Source: Phytohabitans flavus
GTDB taxonomy: Bacteria; Actinomycetota; Actinomycetes; Mycobacteriales; Micromonosporaceae
Direction: 5' to 3'
Length of the DNA: 64,000 nt
Assembly (NCBI RefSeq): GCF_011764545.1
Contig: NZ_AP022870.1
Coordinates: 7,198,001 to 7,262,000 of the forward strand
The position numbers were made by a program, and so were the translations under genes. The notes under the pieces are model-generated. The model saw only the letters and a program-made list of their open reading frames with translations. It was not told the origin of the DNA and did not search any database. This document shows, piece by piece, positions 17,605 through 27,113 of the stretch (the stretch's first letter is position 1; each line of letters begins with the position of its first letter).

Positions 17605-18315
17605 GTGCCCGACCTGCCCCCAGAGTGGGGCGTTGTGGTCATCCCCGACGACTTGAGCGATCTCGCCGAGGAGTCGGCCGTGGTGCGCAAAGATCTGCGC
17701 CGCCAGGCTCGCCGCGACACGTGGCGCCGGCGGCTCGGGTGGCCGGTCCGCGGCGGCGCGACCCCGTCCTCTCTGCGCATCCCTTTACTGATCATGTCGG
17801 TGGCCGTCCTAGCGACGCTGACGAGCCTCTTCGCGGTCGCCTGGCCAGGCCGGCAGCAGCCCCTTCCACCGCCGGTCGCCCGCCAGTCCGGCAGCCCTCC
17901 GGCACCGAGCCGCACCGTGCCGGCCCTCGACCTCATCGATGTCGACGGATCACCGGTATCGCTGCGCGGCCTGCTCCCGGCTGCCGTGATGCTCACCGAC
18001 GGTTGCGACTGTACGAGGCTTGTCGCCGACACTGCGGCCGCCGCCAAACCGGGCGTAACGGTAGTCACGGTCACAAAAACCTCCCCGCCGCCACCGCGTG
18101 CCAGCACGCCGCGCGCGCCCGACTTGGGAGCGCCGAGCGTCCGCACACTCGCGGACCCGACCGGCGAGCTGCGCGGCAGCCTCCAGCTCGGCACTCAGGG
18201 CACCGGCCAAGTGGCCACCGTGCTGCTCGTGGCCCGGACCGGCGAGATCATCTCCACGGTGCCGGCCGCGCAGACCATCGAGCAGTTCCGCAGTGACCTC
18301 GTCAAGCTCTCCTGA
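17605..18315 (+). CDS. Membrane-anchored thioredoxin-fold-like protein of unknown function
   Basis: 236 residues from GTG 17605. A basic cytoplasmic N-terminus (RRQARRDTWRRRLG) is followed by one transmembrane helix (about 53-73, LRIPLLIMSVAVLATLTSLF) and an outside domain starting VPALDLIDVDGSPVSLRGL. The pattern VMLTDGCDC, VTVVTVTK, RTLADPTGELRGSLQLG, VATVLLVARTGEII resembles TlpA/peroxiredoxin-like folds, but a CxxC redox motif is absent (only CDC). The true start may lie upstream (see the adjoining intergenic entry). Confidence 0.7.
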   Translation: MPDLPPEWGVVVIPDDLSDLAEESAVVRKDLRRQARRDTWRRRLGWPVRGGATPSSLRIPLLIMSVAVLATLTSLFAVAWPGRQQPLPPPVARQSGSPPAPSRTVPALDLIDVDGSPVSLRGLLPAAVMLTDGCDCTRLVADTAAAAKPGVTVVTVTKTSPPPPRASTPRAPDLGAPSVRTLADPTGELRGSLQLGTQGTGQVATVLLVARTGEIISTVPAAQTIEQFRSDLVKLS

Positions 18316-18320
18316 GACCG

Positions 18321-18818
18321 TCACTTTACGGCGATGACCTGGACGCCTATGTCCGCCGGCTCGGGACCCGGCCGGTGCACCTCCACCACGACGATGGTGT
18401 CCGCCGCGATGTACTGGAACGTGTTGAGGTTGCCCTCGCAGTCGAGCTGGTAGAGGATCTCGCCGTCGGTCGTACCCCGGACCCGCACGGACAGGTCGCC
18501 GGGGCCGAGGCAGACGTACTGGAGCCGGTACTCGCTGCCTTTTTCTGACGGGACCTCCATCACGGAGGACTCGTTGGGGTCGAGGCGACCGACCGAGCGC
18601 TGGACGGTGTTGGCGAATTCGGGCAGGTAGCTGTCTGAACCGTTGTCCACCTGCTCAGGTGCCACAGGCTCGGGCAGCGCCACCGGTGGGGCGGTCGGGA
18701 TGGGCTCGGCCTCGACCGTCGGGTCGGCGGCCATCCACCAGGCGGTACCGGCGGCGAGCACCAAGGCCGCGCCGGCCACCAGCACAGCGAGGCTCAGCCG
18801 CCCGTCGGTCCGGTCCAC
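18321..18818 (-). CDS. Putative membrane protein of unknown function
   Basis: 165 residues with one N-terminal hydrophobic segment (LSLAVLVAGAALVLAAGTAWWM) followed by an extracytoplasmic part containing CLGPGDLSVRVRGTTDGEILYQLDCEG (two Cys, possibly a disulphide) and VVVEVHRPG strands. It lies 16 bp downstream of the type III PKS gene in the same direction, so it may be co-transcribed. Convergent with the gene at 17605. Confidence 0.65.
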   Translation of the reverse strand: MDRTDGRLSLAVLVAGAALVLAAGTAWWMAADPTVEAEPIPTAPPVALPEPVAPEQVDNGSDSYLPEFANTVQRSVGRLDPNESSVMEVPSEKGSEYRLQYVCLGPGDLSVRVRGTTDGEILYQLDCEGNLNTFQYIAADTIVVVEVHRPGPEPADIGVQVIAVK

Positions 18819-18834
18819 GCTCGCACTGTAGCGG

Positions 18835-19886
18835 CTACGTGTGCTGTAGGAGAGCGGCGTAAAGCGTGAGTCCGGGGCCGAACGCGAGAGTCACCACCCA
18901 TCTGGGCGGATCGGGCCGCTGCCGCATCGTCTCCAGGATCAGCAGCACGGTGGGCGAAGAGCAGTTGCCGTACGCGGACAGGGTGGCCCGTGAATCGGCG
19001 AGCGCGTCCGGGGGCAGGGCCAGCTCGCGTTCCACCACGTTGAGGATGCGCGGCCCGCCCGGGTGTACCGCCCAGCCGTCCACATCAGACAGCGTGAGGC
19101 CGTGCCGGGAGAGCATGCCGTCGACGAACCGGCGTACGTGCAGCGACAGCACCTGCGGCACGCGTGGCGAGAGCCCCATCCGGAAGCCCATGTCGGTGAC
19201 GTCCCAGGTCATGTGGTCGACCGCGGACGTATCCGTGACCGAGGCGACCTCGCGGACCGCGTACCCCCCGGTGGTGTCGCCGGGAACGAGCACCGCGGCG
19301 GCCGCCGCGTCCGAGAAGAGCGCGTGGGCGACGATCTGCTGGGTGTCCACCCGGGCCGAGGCCGGCTGAAGGTGCAGGCTGGTCAGCTCGTTGCAGAGGA
19401 TAAGCGCGGGCCGCCCGCGGGCGATCACGAAGTCGGACGCGGCGCCGATGGTGGGCATCGCCGCATAACAACCCATGTGCCCCACGAAGAGCCGTTGTGT
19501 GTCGTTTGCCATGCCCATGTCCCGGGCGAGCAGGATGTCCAGTCCGGGCGTGACGTAACCGGTGCAGGAGCAGACCGCGAAGAGCCCGATCTCCGAGGCG
19601 GAGACGCCCGCGTCGACCAGCGCCCGGTCGACCGCCTCCTTGCCAAGGGCAGGGCCTCGATGAGGTACCGGTTCATGCGGCGCTCGGTCGGCCAGCCGGA
19701 GACGTCCTCGATGAGCGGGTTGGCGACCGCGTGGCGGGTGAGTACGCCGGCGTTCGCGAAGATCCGCTCGGCGAGCGCCCTGGTGGCCCCTGAGTAGTGG
19801 CCGGCGAAGAAGCCCCGCCACAGCTCGTCCTGGTGCGCCTGGGCCGGCGTCGCAATGCCCAGCCCGGCGATCGTTGCCTGACTCAC
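18835..19886 (-). CDS. Type III polyketide synthase (chalcone/stilbene synthase-like), apparent frameshift near 19652
   Basis: Homodimeric ketosynthase that extends an acyl-CoA starter with malonyl-CoA to a pyrone, resorcinol or similar. The Cys-His-Asn triad is visible: Cys108 in VCSCTGYVTPGLD, His in VHPGGPRILN, Asn in AYGNCSSPTVLL. The frame breaks after YLIEALPL and continues as GKEAVDRALVDAG; one extra C in the CCC run at 19650-19652 gives a 350-residue protein from ATG 19886. It is last in a same-strand run with a methyltransferase and a flavoprotein and next to a UbiA prenyltransferase, recalling actinomycete clusters for alkylresorcinols and prenylated alkylquinones. The product is unproven. 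Confidence 0.88.
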
Positions 19887-19929
19887 TGTGGCCGCCTTTC
19901 GTTCGCGCCCAGGAAGCTCCTCTTCACGC

Positions 19930-21099
19930 TCACCACCGCGGGGTGGTCCCCTCGCGGTCCGGGTCGCCGCCGATCGCGGCCACGCCCAGCCAGTCCGCGC
20001 ACACGTCGGAGGTGGCCGGGTGCAATGAGCCGCAGCGGGCGTCGCGGTAGAGCCGTTCGAGCGGATGGCCGCGGCGCGTGGCCGAGGTGCCGGCCGCCTC
20101 CAGCATCGACGCCGCCACCTCGGCCGCGGTCGTACCGGCCAGCAGCTTCGCGCGCCACACCCAGCGGTTGGTCTCCTCGGCGCCGGGCTCCTCGTCGACC
20201 CGGCGGGCGGCCTCGGCCACGACCAGGCGGGTGGCCGCCACAGCCGCGTCTGCGCGCCCGATCCGGGAGCGCACCGACGGAAGCTCGGACACCCCGCGCT
20301 TGACCACGTGCTCGACCGCCGCGTCCACGGCGGCCTGGGCGACTCCTATGTACACGGCCGCGTAGCTCGCGATCAGCCAGTGCGGCATGAGCTGTGCGAC
20401 GACCAGGGCCAGCCCCTCGACGCCGCCGAGCAGCGTGTCGTCCGATACGACCGAGTCGATGTGCAGGTCGTGCGAGGCGGTGGCGCGCATGCCGAGCGCA
20501 TCCCAGGTGGGCTCGACCTTGAGCCCGTCCACGGTCGCGGGCACCAGGAACTGCGACACCACCGACTGGTCCGACGCGCTGCGGGCGGCCACCAGGTACG
20601 CGTCGGCCTGGCCCGCGCCGGAGCAGAACGTCTTGGCGCCCTTGATGTGGTAGCCGCCGTCGACCGGCTCGTAGACGGTGGCGAGTTGGGACAGTCGGGA
20701 GCCGGCGCCGCGCTCGCTCATCGCCACGCCGTACCACGAGCCAGCGGCCGCCTCGGCCAGCATCCGGTCGCGCGCGGCCAGCGCCTCGTCGGGTACGCCC
20801 AGCGACTCGGCCACCTCCTCGGTGACCGCGCTCAGTGCGCCGGTCACGGAGGCGTGCATGTTGAAGACCAGGGCGGTCGCCCCGTTGCCGCGGGCCAGCT
20901 CGTACGCGACGGCCGCGTACTCGGCGAAGGTGGCCTCGCGGCCGCCCAGCCGGCCCGGGACCATCAATCCGAACAGTCCCGCGGCCCGCAGGTCGGCGAA
21001 GTCTTCGACCGGAAACGTGCCGTCCCGATCGTGCTCCGCCGCCCGTGCTGCCAGTCGCGGCGCCAACCGCCGCGCAGCCGCTATCGCGTCACCCGCCAT
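19930..21099 (-). CDS. Acyl-CoA dehydrogenase-like flavoprotein in the type III PKS cluster
   Basis: 389 residues from ATG 21099. All acyl-CoA dehydrogenase regions are present: helical N-terminus (LRAAGLFGLMVPGRLGG), FAD/substrate loop (VAMSERGAGSRLSQLAT), middle beta domain (WDALGMRATASHDLHIDSV) and C-terminal helices (LERLYRDARCGSLHPATSD). The position that holds the catalytic Glu in classical enzymes (YEGTxE context) reads LHPATSD, so a carboxylate base is missing there. That fits a flavin monooxygenase of the acyl-CoA-dehydrogenase type 2 group at least as well as a dehydrogenase. It could hydroxylate the polyketide product (inference). Confidence 0.8.
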   Translation of the reverse strand: MAGDAIAAARRLAPRLAARAAEHDRDGTFPVEDFADLRAAGLFGLMVPGRLGGREATFAEYAAVAYELARGNGATALVFNMHASVTGALSAVTEEVAESLGVPDEALAARDRMLAEAAAGSWYGVAMSERGAGSRLSQLATVYEPVDGGYHIKGAKTFCSGAGQADAYLVAARSASDQSVVSQFLVPATVDGLKVEPTWDALGMRATASHDLHIDSVVSDDTLLGGVEGLALVVAQLMPHWLIASYAAVYIGVAQAAVDAAVEHVVKRGVSELPSVRSRIGRADAAVAATRLVVAEAARRVDEEPGAEETNRWVWRAKLLAGTTAAEVAASMLEAAGTSATRRGHPLERLYRDARCGSLHPATSDVCADWLGVAAIGGDPDREGTTPRW

Positions 21100-21121
21100 G
21101 ACCCTGCCCCTCTCGTGGCCG

Positions 21122-21841
21122 CTAGCCTCCGTCGCCTTGGCCGTTCTTGATGCCCCGTCCCTGGTAGAGGATGGCCGCCGACCAGGTCGGAACGATCCGG
21201 CCGCGGCCTCGACCCGCACCGGCCAGCCAGCCGGCCAGTGCAGACACGGTCGGGCGCACGCCGCGAACGGCGAGTGCCACACCATGCCGAGCGCACTCGC
21301 GCTGTAATACCCGCGGATCCACGAAGAGTGCGGGGTCGTGCAGGCCGCGTGGTACGCCGTGGACGCGCTCGGCGAGCGTCACGGCGACAAGCCGGGCCAG
21401 TGCGGTGGAGTTGATGGTGTCGAGCACGAGCAGGCCGCCGGGACGCAGCACGCGGCAGGCCTCGGCGACGACTCGGGGCATGTCGGGGACGTGTTCGAGG
21501 ATCTCGCCCGCGGCGACGACGTCGGCACAGCCGTCCGCCAGCGGTCCGGCCCCGGCGTCGGCTTGGACCGGCGTTAGGCCGTGCGCGGCGGCCTGCTCCA
21601 GGGCGGACCTGGTCAGGTCCACTCCGATGTGGCGGTAACCCTTTCCGAGCAGGTGCGGGGTGAGGAGCCCGCCGCCGCAGCCCAGATCGACAAGGATTGC
21701 TCCGGGCCGGGACGCCGGCGGCACGAGTCGCGCCCGGGCGGCGGCCAGCCAGTGGAGCATCGCGAAGGCGCCATCAGGCCGCCACCATTCCCCGGCAAGA
21801 TCGTCGTACTGCCGGGGATCGTTGCGCGGCAGGATGCGCAT
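21122..21841 (-). CDS. UbiG-like SAM-dependent methyltransferase
   Basis: 239 residues from ATG 21841 (MRILPRNDPRQYDDLAGEWW). SAM motif I is VDLGCGGGLLTPHL and motif III is VLRPGGLLVLDT; YDDLAGEWWRPDGAFAML at the N-terminus resembles UbiG O-methyltransferases acting on catechol-like rings. A longer start at 21898 would overlap the divergent UbiA start and is less likely. It is first in the strand-minus run with the flavoprotein and type III PKS (22 bp and 43 bp gaps), so it probably methylates the PKS-derived ring. Confidence 0.85.
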   Translation of the reverse strand: MRILPRNDPRQYDDLAGEWWRPDGAFAMLHWLAAARARLVPPASRPGAILVDLGCGGGLLTPHLLGKGYRHIGVDLTRSALEQAAAHGLTPVQADAGAGPLADGCADVVAAGEILEHVPDMPRVVAEACRVLRPGGLLVLDTINSTALARLVAVTLAERVHGVPRGLHDPALFVDPRVLQRECARHGVALAVRGVRPTVSALAGWLAGAGRGRGRIVPTWSAAILYQGRGIKNGQGDGG

Positions 21842-21888
21842 GGCTTTGAGCGTGGCACGACTCTCCGGTAACGGCCAGACTTCCCGAT

Positions 21889-22725
21889 ATGCGTACACCG
21901 TGGGGTCTCCTCCGCGCGAGCCACCCGGAGCCCGGCGCGGCCGTGACCGCGGCCGCGATCCTCCTCGCCATCGGCGCCGGACACGACGCCGCCGGCGCCG
22001 CGCTTGTCGGCCTCACCGTGCTCGCCACCCAGCTCGCGGTGGGCTGGACCAACGACTGGCTGGACGCCGATCGGGACAAGCTGGTCGCGCGGAGCGACAA
22101 GCCCGTGGCGACCGGCGCGGTGAGCCGGCGGGCGGTGGGCATCGCCGGGCTGATCGCCGCCGTCGCCACCCCGGTCGTCGGGCTCACGCTGGGCCTGCCG
22201 GCCGCGACCGCCATCACCGCCGCGCTGGTCAGTGCGCTGCTCTACAACTGGCCGCTCAAGTTCACGCCGGCTTCGGTGCTGCCGTACGCGTTCTCGTTCG
22301 GCACACTGCCCGCGTTCGTCATCCTGGCCCTGCCGGACGCGCCAAGGCCGCCGCTGTGGATCGTCGCGGCCGGTGGGCTGCTCGGCGCCGGAGCGCACTT
22401 CGCCAACGTGTTGCCGGACCTCGACGACGACGCCCGCACCGGCGTGCGCGGGCTGCCGCACATGATCGGGCCGGCGTGGTCCCGGGCGGCCGCCGCCGGG
22501 CTGCTCTTCGGGGCGACGCTCACGCTTGTCTTCGGGCCGCCCGGACGCCCCAGCTGGTACGGCGTCGCCGCGATCGCCGCCGCCGTCCTGGTCCTGACCG
22601 CCGGTTGGTACGCGGGCCGCCTGGCCTCGTCGCGCGGCGCCCGCCCGGTGGCTGTCTTCCGCGCCGTGCTGGTGGTGGCCCTGATCGACGTCGTCCTACT
22701 CATCACCAGCGGCCGCGTGGTCTGA
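21889..22725 (+). CDS. UbiA-family prenyltransferase
   Basis: 278 residues, polytopic (about eight to nine hydrophobic segments). The first Asp-rich motif is NDWLDADRD and the second is VLPDLDDDART, the two Mg-diphosphate sites of UbiA enzymes. Such enzymes attach prenyl chains to aromatic acceptors in the membrane. Starting 47 bp from the divergent methyltransferase gene, it probably prenylates the type III PKS product. A role in a housekeeping quinone pathway is an alternative; no other men/ubi genes are present. Confidence 0.88.
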   Translation: MRTPWGLLRASHPEPGAAVTAAAILLAIGAGHDAAGAALVGLTVLATQLAVGWTNDWLDADRDKLVARSDKPVATGAVSRRAVGIAGLIAAVATPVVGLTLGLPAATAITAALVSALLYNWPLKFTPASVLPYAFSFGTLPAFVILALPDAPRPPLWIVAAGGLLGAGAHFANVLPDLDDDARTGVRGLPHMIGPAWSRAAAAGLLFGATLTLVFGPPGRPSWYGVAAIAAAVLVLTAGWYAGRLASSRGARPVAVFRAVLVVALIDVVLLITSGRVV

Positions 22726-22841
22726 GCCGGGCCGTCTGACTCCCGGTGCGAGCCGGAGGCCACAACTGGCGGGCCTGGCGCGAATGGACGATCGCGGGCA
22801 ACTACGCTGACCCCGGTCAGACACCGACAGGGAGGACCGAC

Positions 22842-23539
22842 GTGAGGCGCTCGATGACGCTGCTGGCCTGCGCGGCCATGGCGACCGCCCTGCTGGCATC
22901 GGGGTGCAGCGCAGGACAGGACGCCGAGACCGCCGAGATGGTGCCGGCGGTGCCGGGTGCCAACGACGACGTCCCGTCGTCCGGCGGGGCCCTGTCGGTC
23001 CGCAACGCGATGGTGGTCTACCACGCCGGGGGTTACGAGGCGGGCGCCGACGCCCCGCTCGACCTGTCGATCTTCAACGGCATGGACCAGCCGGTCACGG
23101 TGACCGTGACGAGCCCGGACGCCAGGTCGGTCACCCTGGTCACCGGGGCGAAGGGCACGCCGTCGCCGTCGGCCTCGCCGTCGCCTACCGCGACCGCCAC
23201 CCCTCGGCCACCCCGTCCGCGACAGCCACCCCTTCGGGCACGGCGACCGCGACGCCCACCGGTGCGCCGACGCCGTCCGCGGAGCCGACCCCGACCGCCG
23301 CGCCGCCCGCCCCGCCGGCGACCGTCCGGATCGACGCTGGCAGCTTTGCGGCGCTCACGCCGTCCGGCGCGCAGTTCCTCCAGCTTCTCGGCCTCAACGA
23401 AGAGCTGAAGTCGGGCAAGACGATCACGCTGGTCTTCGACTTCGGCGATGACAGGAACCTTGAGTTGGAGGTGCCGGTGGGCGTACCGCTCACGCCGGTG
23501 CCGCGGGGCTCGGCCGAGACGGACGAAGGCGGGCACTGA
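22842..23539 (+). CDS. Putative lipoprotein with Thr/Pro-rich linker, apparent frameshift near 23203
   Basis: The start is GTG 22842 with GGAGG 6 nt upstream. The signal sequence (LLACAAMATALLASGCSAG) has a lipobox with Cys near residue 23. The exported domain (VRNAMVVYHAGGYEAGADAP, LSIFNGMDQPVTVTV) resembles periplasmic copper-chaperone-like beta sandwiches only loosely. The frame breaks in the Thr/Pro linker; one C added to the CCCC run at about 23202-23205 continues into (SATATPSGTATATPTG) and a C-terminal domain ending SAETDEGGH, 232 residues in all. Function unknown. Confidence 0.7.
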
Positions 23540-23576
23540 TCACGGTTTCGTCGCACCTGCCGGCTACCGTGCCCGC

Positions 23577-25018
23577 GTGACGACGTCGAGATCGATCCCT
23601 CGGGGCCGGCCAAGACCCGCGCCGCCGCCCGTGAGCCGCGCCCGGCGTATGAGTGCGACGCCTGCGGGCACCAGCCGCCCAAGTGGGTCGGCCGCTGCCC
23701 CGAGTGCGGCGAGTGGGGCTCGATCGTCGAGTCCACGGTGACCGGCCCGATGGCGGCCGGCCGCGTGGTGAGTTCGCGCATGCCGGCCGAGCCCGCGCGG
23801 CCGATCGCGGAGATCAGCGCGACCCCGGCCCGAGCCCGCCCGACCGGGGTGACCGAGCTCGACCGGGTGCTCGGCGGCGGCCTGGTGCCCGGCGCGGTGG
23901 TGCTGCTGGCCGGCGAGCCCGGCGTCGGCAAGTCGACGTTGCTGCTCGACGTCGCCCAGCAGTGGGCGGCCGGCGCGGGCAGCCCGTCGCTGGTGGTCAG
24001 CGGCGAGGAGTCGGTGAGCCAGGTGCGCCTGCGGGCGGAGCGGATGGGGACGCTCCACGAGCGGCTGTACCTCGCCGCCGAGAGCGACCTGAGCGCCGTC
24101 CTGGGCCATCTCGACGCGGTCAAGCCGGGCCTGCTGGTGCTCGACTCCGTACAGACCATCGCCACACCCGGCACCGAGGGCGTGCCCGGCGGGGTCACCC
24201 AGGTCCGGGCGGTCACCGCCGCGCTCGTCGCGGTCGCCAAGGAGCGTGGCATCGCCACGATCCTGGTCGGGCACGTCACAAAGGACGGTCAGGTGGCCGG
24301 CCCGCGGGTCCTGGAGCACCTGGTCGACGTCGTGCTGCACTTCGAGGGCGACAAGCACTCCTCGCTCCGGCTGGTCCGCGGGGTGAAGAACCGGTTCGGC
24401 GCAGCAGACGAGGTAGGCTGCTTCGAGATGCACGAAAGCGGCATCTCCAGCCTGCCCGACCCGTCCGGCCTCTTCCTGACCCGCTCCACCGAGGCCGTGC
24501 CGGGCACCTGCGTGACGGTGGCGATGGAGGGGCGACGGGCCCTGGTCACCGAGGTACAGGCGCTCATCGGGGCGGCGGTGCCCGGCTCACCCCGCCGCAC
24601 GGTGTCCGGGCTGGACAGTGCCCGCCTCGCCATGGTGCTGGCGGTCCTACAGCGCCGCACCGACAGCCTCAAGCTGCACGACCGGGAGGTTTTCGCCGCC
24701 ACAGTCGGCGGCATCCGCGTGGTCGAGCCGGCCGCCGACCTGGCCGTCGCGCTCGCCGTCGCCTCCGGCGGGCTGGACCTCGCCGTGGCCCCGCACCTGG
24801 TGGCGATCGGCGAGGTGGGGCTCACCGGAGAGGTCCGCCGGGTGGGTGCCGTACCCCGCCGGTTGGCCGAGGCGGCCCGACTGGGCTTCACGTTCGCGCT
24901 GGTGCCGACGGGTTGCGGGCCGGATGCGACGGGCGTACGCACAAAGGGCATACGGGTCGTCGAGGTGGCGAATGTGCGGGCGGCGCTAAAGTGGGCGGCA
25001 CGCGCCTCAGCCGAATAA
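23577..25018 (+). CDS. radA: DNA repair protein RadA, apparent frameshift near 23603-23606
   Basis: RecA-like branch-migration ATPase for recombination intermediates. An N-terminal C4 zinc finger is present (YECDACGHQPPKWVG, RCPECGEWGS). Walker A is GEPGVGKSTLLLD, the RadA-specific motif is VKNRFGAADEVG, and the C-terminus is the Lon-protease-like domain. The zinc finger is in frame with the rest but has no start codon upstream. Adding one G to the GGGG run at about 23603-23606 links it to GTG 23577, giving 480 residues, the normal length. Directly followed by disA, the usual actinobacterial order. Confidence 0.93.
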
Positions 25019-25282
25019 AGTAGCGCACGTCTATATGACCACCGGTTAGTCGACGTCACGCTACGGATCTGCCGCCGAACCGCAACAGCACAGGTCGGAT
25101 GACGGTCCGTAGACTATGCCCGTGCCGATCGACCGCGATGCGAACAGAACCGCCGCCAGCCTGGCCGGCCGCGCGGGCGTGGTCGGCTCGCCCGCGCGCA
25201 CAGTGAGCGCTGGAGCGGCCCCGCGCCCGGCTCGGCCAACGGCGCAGCCCCGGGAGGTGATCCACTGCGCGCCAATCTGGCG

Positions 25283-26317
25283 TTGATGGCGCCAGGCACC
25301 GCCCTGCGCGACGGGTTGGAGCGGATCCTCCGGGGCCGCACCGGCGCGCTGATCGTCCTCGGCCACGACAAGGTGGTCGAGTCGCTGTGCACCGGCGGCT
25401 TCCCTCTCGATGTCGAGTTCTCCGCCACCCGCCTCCGCGAGCTGTGCAAGATGGACGGTGCGGTCGTGCTCTCCAGCGACGGCACCCGCATCGTGCGCGC
25501 GGCGGTGCACCTCATGCCCGATCCGTCCATTCCCTCGGAGGAGTCGGGCACCCGGCACCGTACGGCGGAGCGGGTCGCCAAGCAGACCGGCTTTCCGGTC
25601 ATCTCAGTCAGCCAGTCCATGCGGATCATCGGGCTGTATGTGAATGGGCAGCGCCACGTCCTCGACGACTCGGCCGGGATCCTGTCCCGGGCCAACCAGG
25701 CGCTCCAGACGCTGGAGCGCTACAAGCTGCGGCTCGACGAGGTCTCCGGCACGCTCTCCGCGCTGGAGATCGAAGACCTGGTGACCGTGCGCGACGCGGT
25801 GGCCGTGGTGCAGCGGCTCGAGATGGTCCGCCGGATCGCCGACGAGATCGCCGGATACGTCGTGGAGCTCGGCACCGACGGCCGGCTGCTCGCCCTCCAG
25901 CTCGACGAGCTGATGGCCGGCGTCGACGCCGACCGCACGCTGGTCATCCGCGACTACCTGCCGGCCGGGCGCAAGGCCCGCACGCTCGACGAGGCACTTG
26001 TCGAGCTGGATCTGCTCTCCGCCACCGAGATGATCGACCTGGTAGCGGTCGCCAAGGCGATTGGCTACCCGGGCGCCTCCGACTCGCTCGACGCGGCGGT
26101 CAGCCCGCGCGGCTTCCGGCTGCTGGCCAAGGTGCCGCGCCTGCCGGTCGCGGTGGTCGACCGGCTCGTGGGGCACTTCGGGAGCCTTCAGCGGCTGCTC
26201 GGCGCCACGGTCGAGGACCTACAGGCCGTGGACGGCGTGGGCGACGCACGGGCCCGCGGGGTGCGCGAGGGCCTGTCCCGCCTGGCCGAGGCCTCGATCC
26301 TGGAGCGGTACGTCTAG
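25283..26317 (+). CDS. disA: DNA integrity scanning protein DisA, diadenylate cyclase
   Basis: Makes cyclic di-AMP from two ATP and slides on DNA scanning for branched structures. The DAC domain signatures DGAVVLSSDG and GTRHRTAE are intact, and the C-terminus holds the linker helices and HhH DNA-binding part (LVGHFGSLQRLL, VDGVGDARARGVREGL). The unbroken frame gives 344 residues. Upstream codons from ATG 25116 (MPVPIDRDANRTAAS) read as a typical N-terminal extension and would join this frame if one C were restored in the CCCC run near 25248-25251, giving 400 residues. I list the unbroken frame only. Confidence 0.93.
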   Translation: MMAPGTALRDGLERILRGRTGALIVLGHDKVVESLCTGGFPLDVEFSATRLRELCKMDGAVVLSSDGTRIVRAAVHLMPDPSIPSEESGTRHRTAERVAKQTGFPVISVSQSMRIIGLYVNGQRHVLDDSAGILSRANQALQTLERYKLRLDEVSGTLSALEIEDLVTVRDAVAVVQRLEMVRRIADEIAGYVVELGTDGRLLALQLDELMAGVDADRTLVIRDYLPAGRKARTLDEALVELDLLSATEMIDLVAVAKAIGYPGASDSLDAAVSPRGFRLLAKVPRLPVAVVDRLVGHFGSLQRLLGATVEDLQAVDGVGDARARGVREGLSRLAEASILERYV

Positions 26318-26324
26318 GAGCTTT

Positions 26325-27011
26325 TTAGCTCAGGGTGAGCCGGACCGGGGCGCTCAGGTCGGTGCCGAGGCGGCCGAAGAGCTGGTAGTCGCCAGGACTT
26401 GGCGCGCTGCCGTTGGCCGCGCCGTTCTGGCAGCCTGTGCTCTGCCGGCCATTCCAGGTGACCTGAAACTCCATCTCCAGGTTGCGCGGGAACGGCTTCG
26501 GGTCGGAGCCGCGGTAAGTGCTGCACCGGTCGGACGACCAGATGACCTGCGCGCCCTTCTTGATGTAGATCTCCTGCTCGTCCGGGCCGACGTCACGGGT
26601 GCACTCGCGGCTGGACTCGTTCTTGATCCGTAGCTTGATGACGATCGTCTGACCAGCGGGCGCGTCGGTCAGGCTCGGCACCGGCGTGACCTTGATCTCG
26701 TCGTCGGTGCAGCCGCCCGGCGGTGGCGCGGCGGGCGCGCCGGTCGTGGCCGGGGGCGGCGCGACCGGAACCCCGGTGGTCGGCGCCTGCGTCGGTGACA
26801 AGGTCGGAGACTGCTCGGCGTCCGGCGTGGACGGGGCCTCACTGGTGCTCGGGGTCGGGGTGCTGGTGGCGCCCGTCTTGCTCGCCCCGGAGCCGCCACC
26901 GCCACGACACGTCGTGAAGAGCACTAGGAGGACGATGAAGAGGGCACCGAGCACAATGGCGCGACGCCGCCAATAGACGGCGGAAGGAAGCGGACCAACC
27001 GTCAGTCTCAT
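26325..27011 (-). CDS. Membrane-anchored protein with Thr/Pro linker, unknown function
   Basis: 228 residues. One transmembrane helix (about 17-38, IVLGALFIVLLVLF), a low-complexity linker of Ser/Thr/Pro (about 40-98), then a C-terminal beta-rich domain with four Cys (GGCTDDEIKVT, SRECTRDVG, DRCSTYRG, STGCQNGA), likely two disulphides in an extracytoplasmic immunoglobulin-like sandwich. Convergent with disA; a short GAGCT/AGCTC hairpin separates the stops. Confidence 0.7.
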   Translation of the reverse strand: MRLTVGPLPSAVYWRRRAIVLGALFIVLLVLFTTCRGGGGSGASKTGATSTPTPSTSEAPSTPDAEQSPTLSPTQAPTTGVPVAPPPATTGAPAAPPPGGCTDDEIKVTPVPSLTDAPAGQTIVIKLRIKNESSRECTRDVGPDEQEIYIKKGAQVIWSSDRCSTYRGSDPKPFPRNLEMEFQVTWNGRQSTGCQNGAANGSAPSPGDYQLFGRLGTDLSAPVRLTLS

Positions 27012-27113
27012 GATGTCCTCACGGTATCGGGGTGGACCGCGAGGATCCTGCCGACGCGCCGCCTCAGGGCGTGTTTCAGAGGATTGCCGGCGCGGGCCGG
27101 GGTGGGGGCCGAC

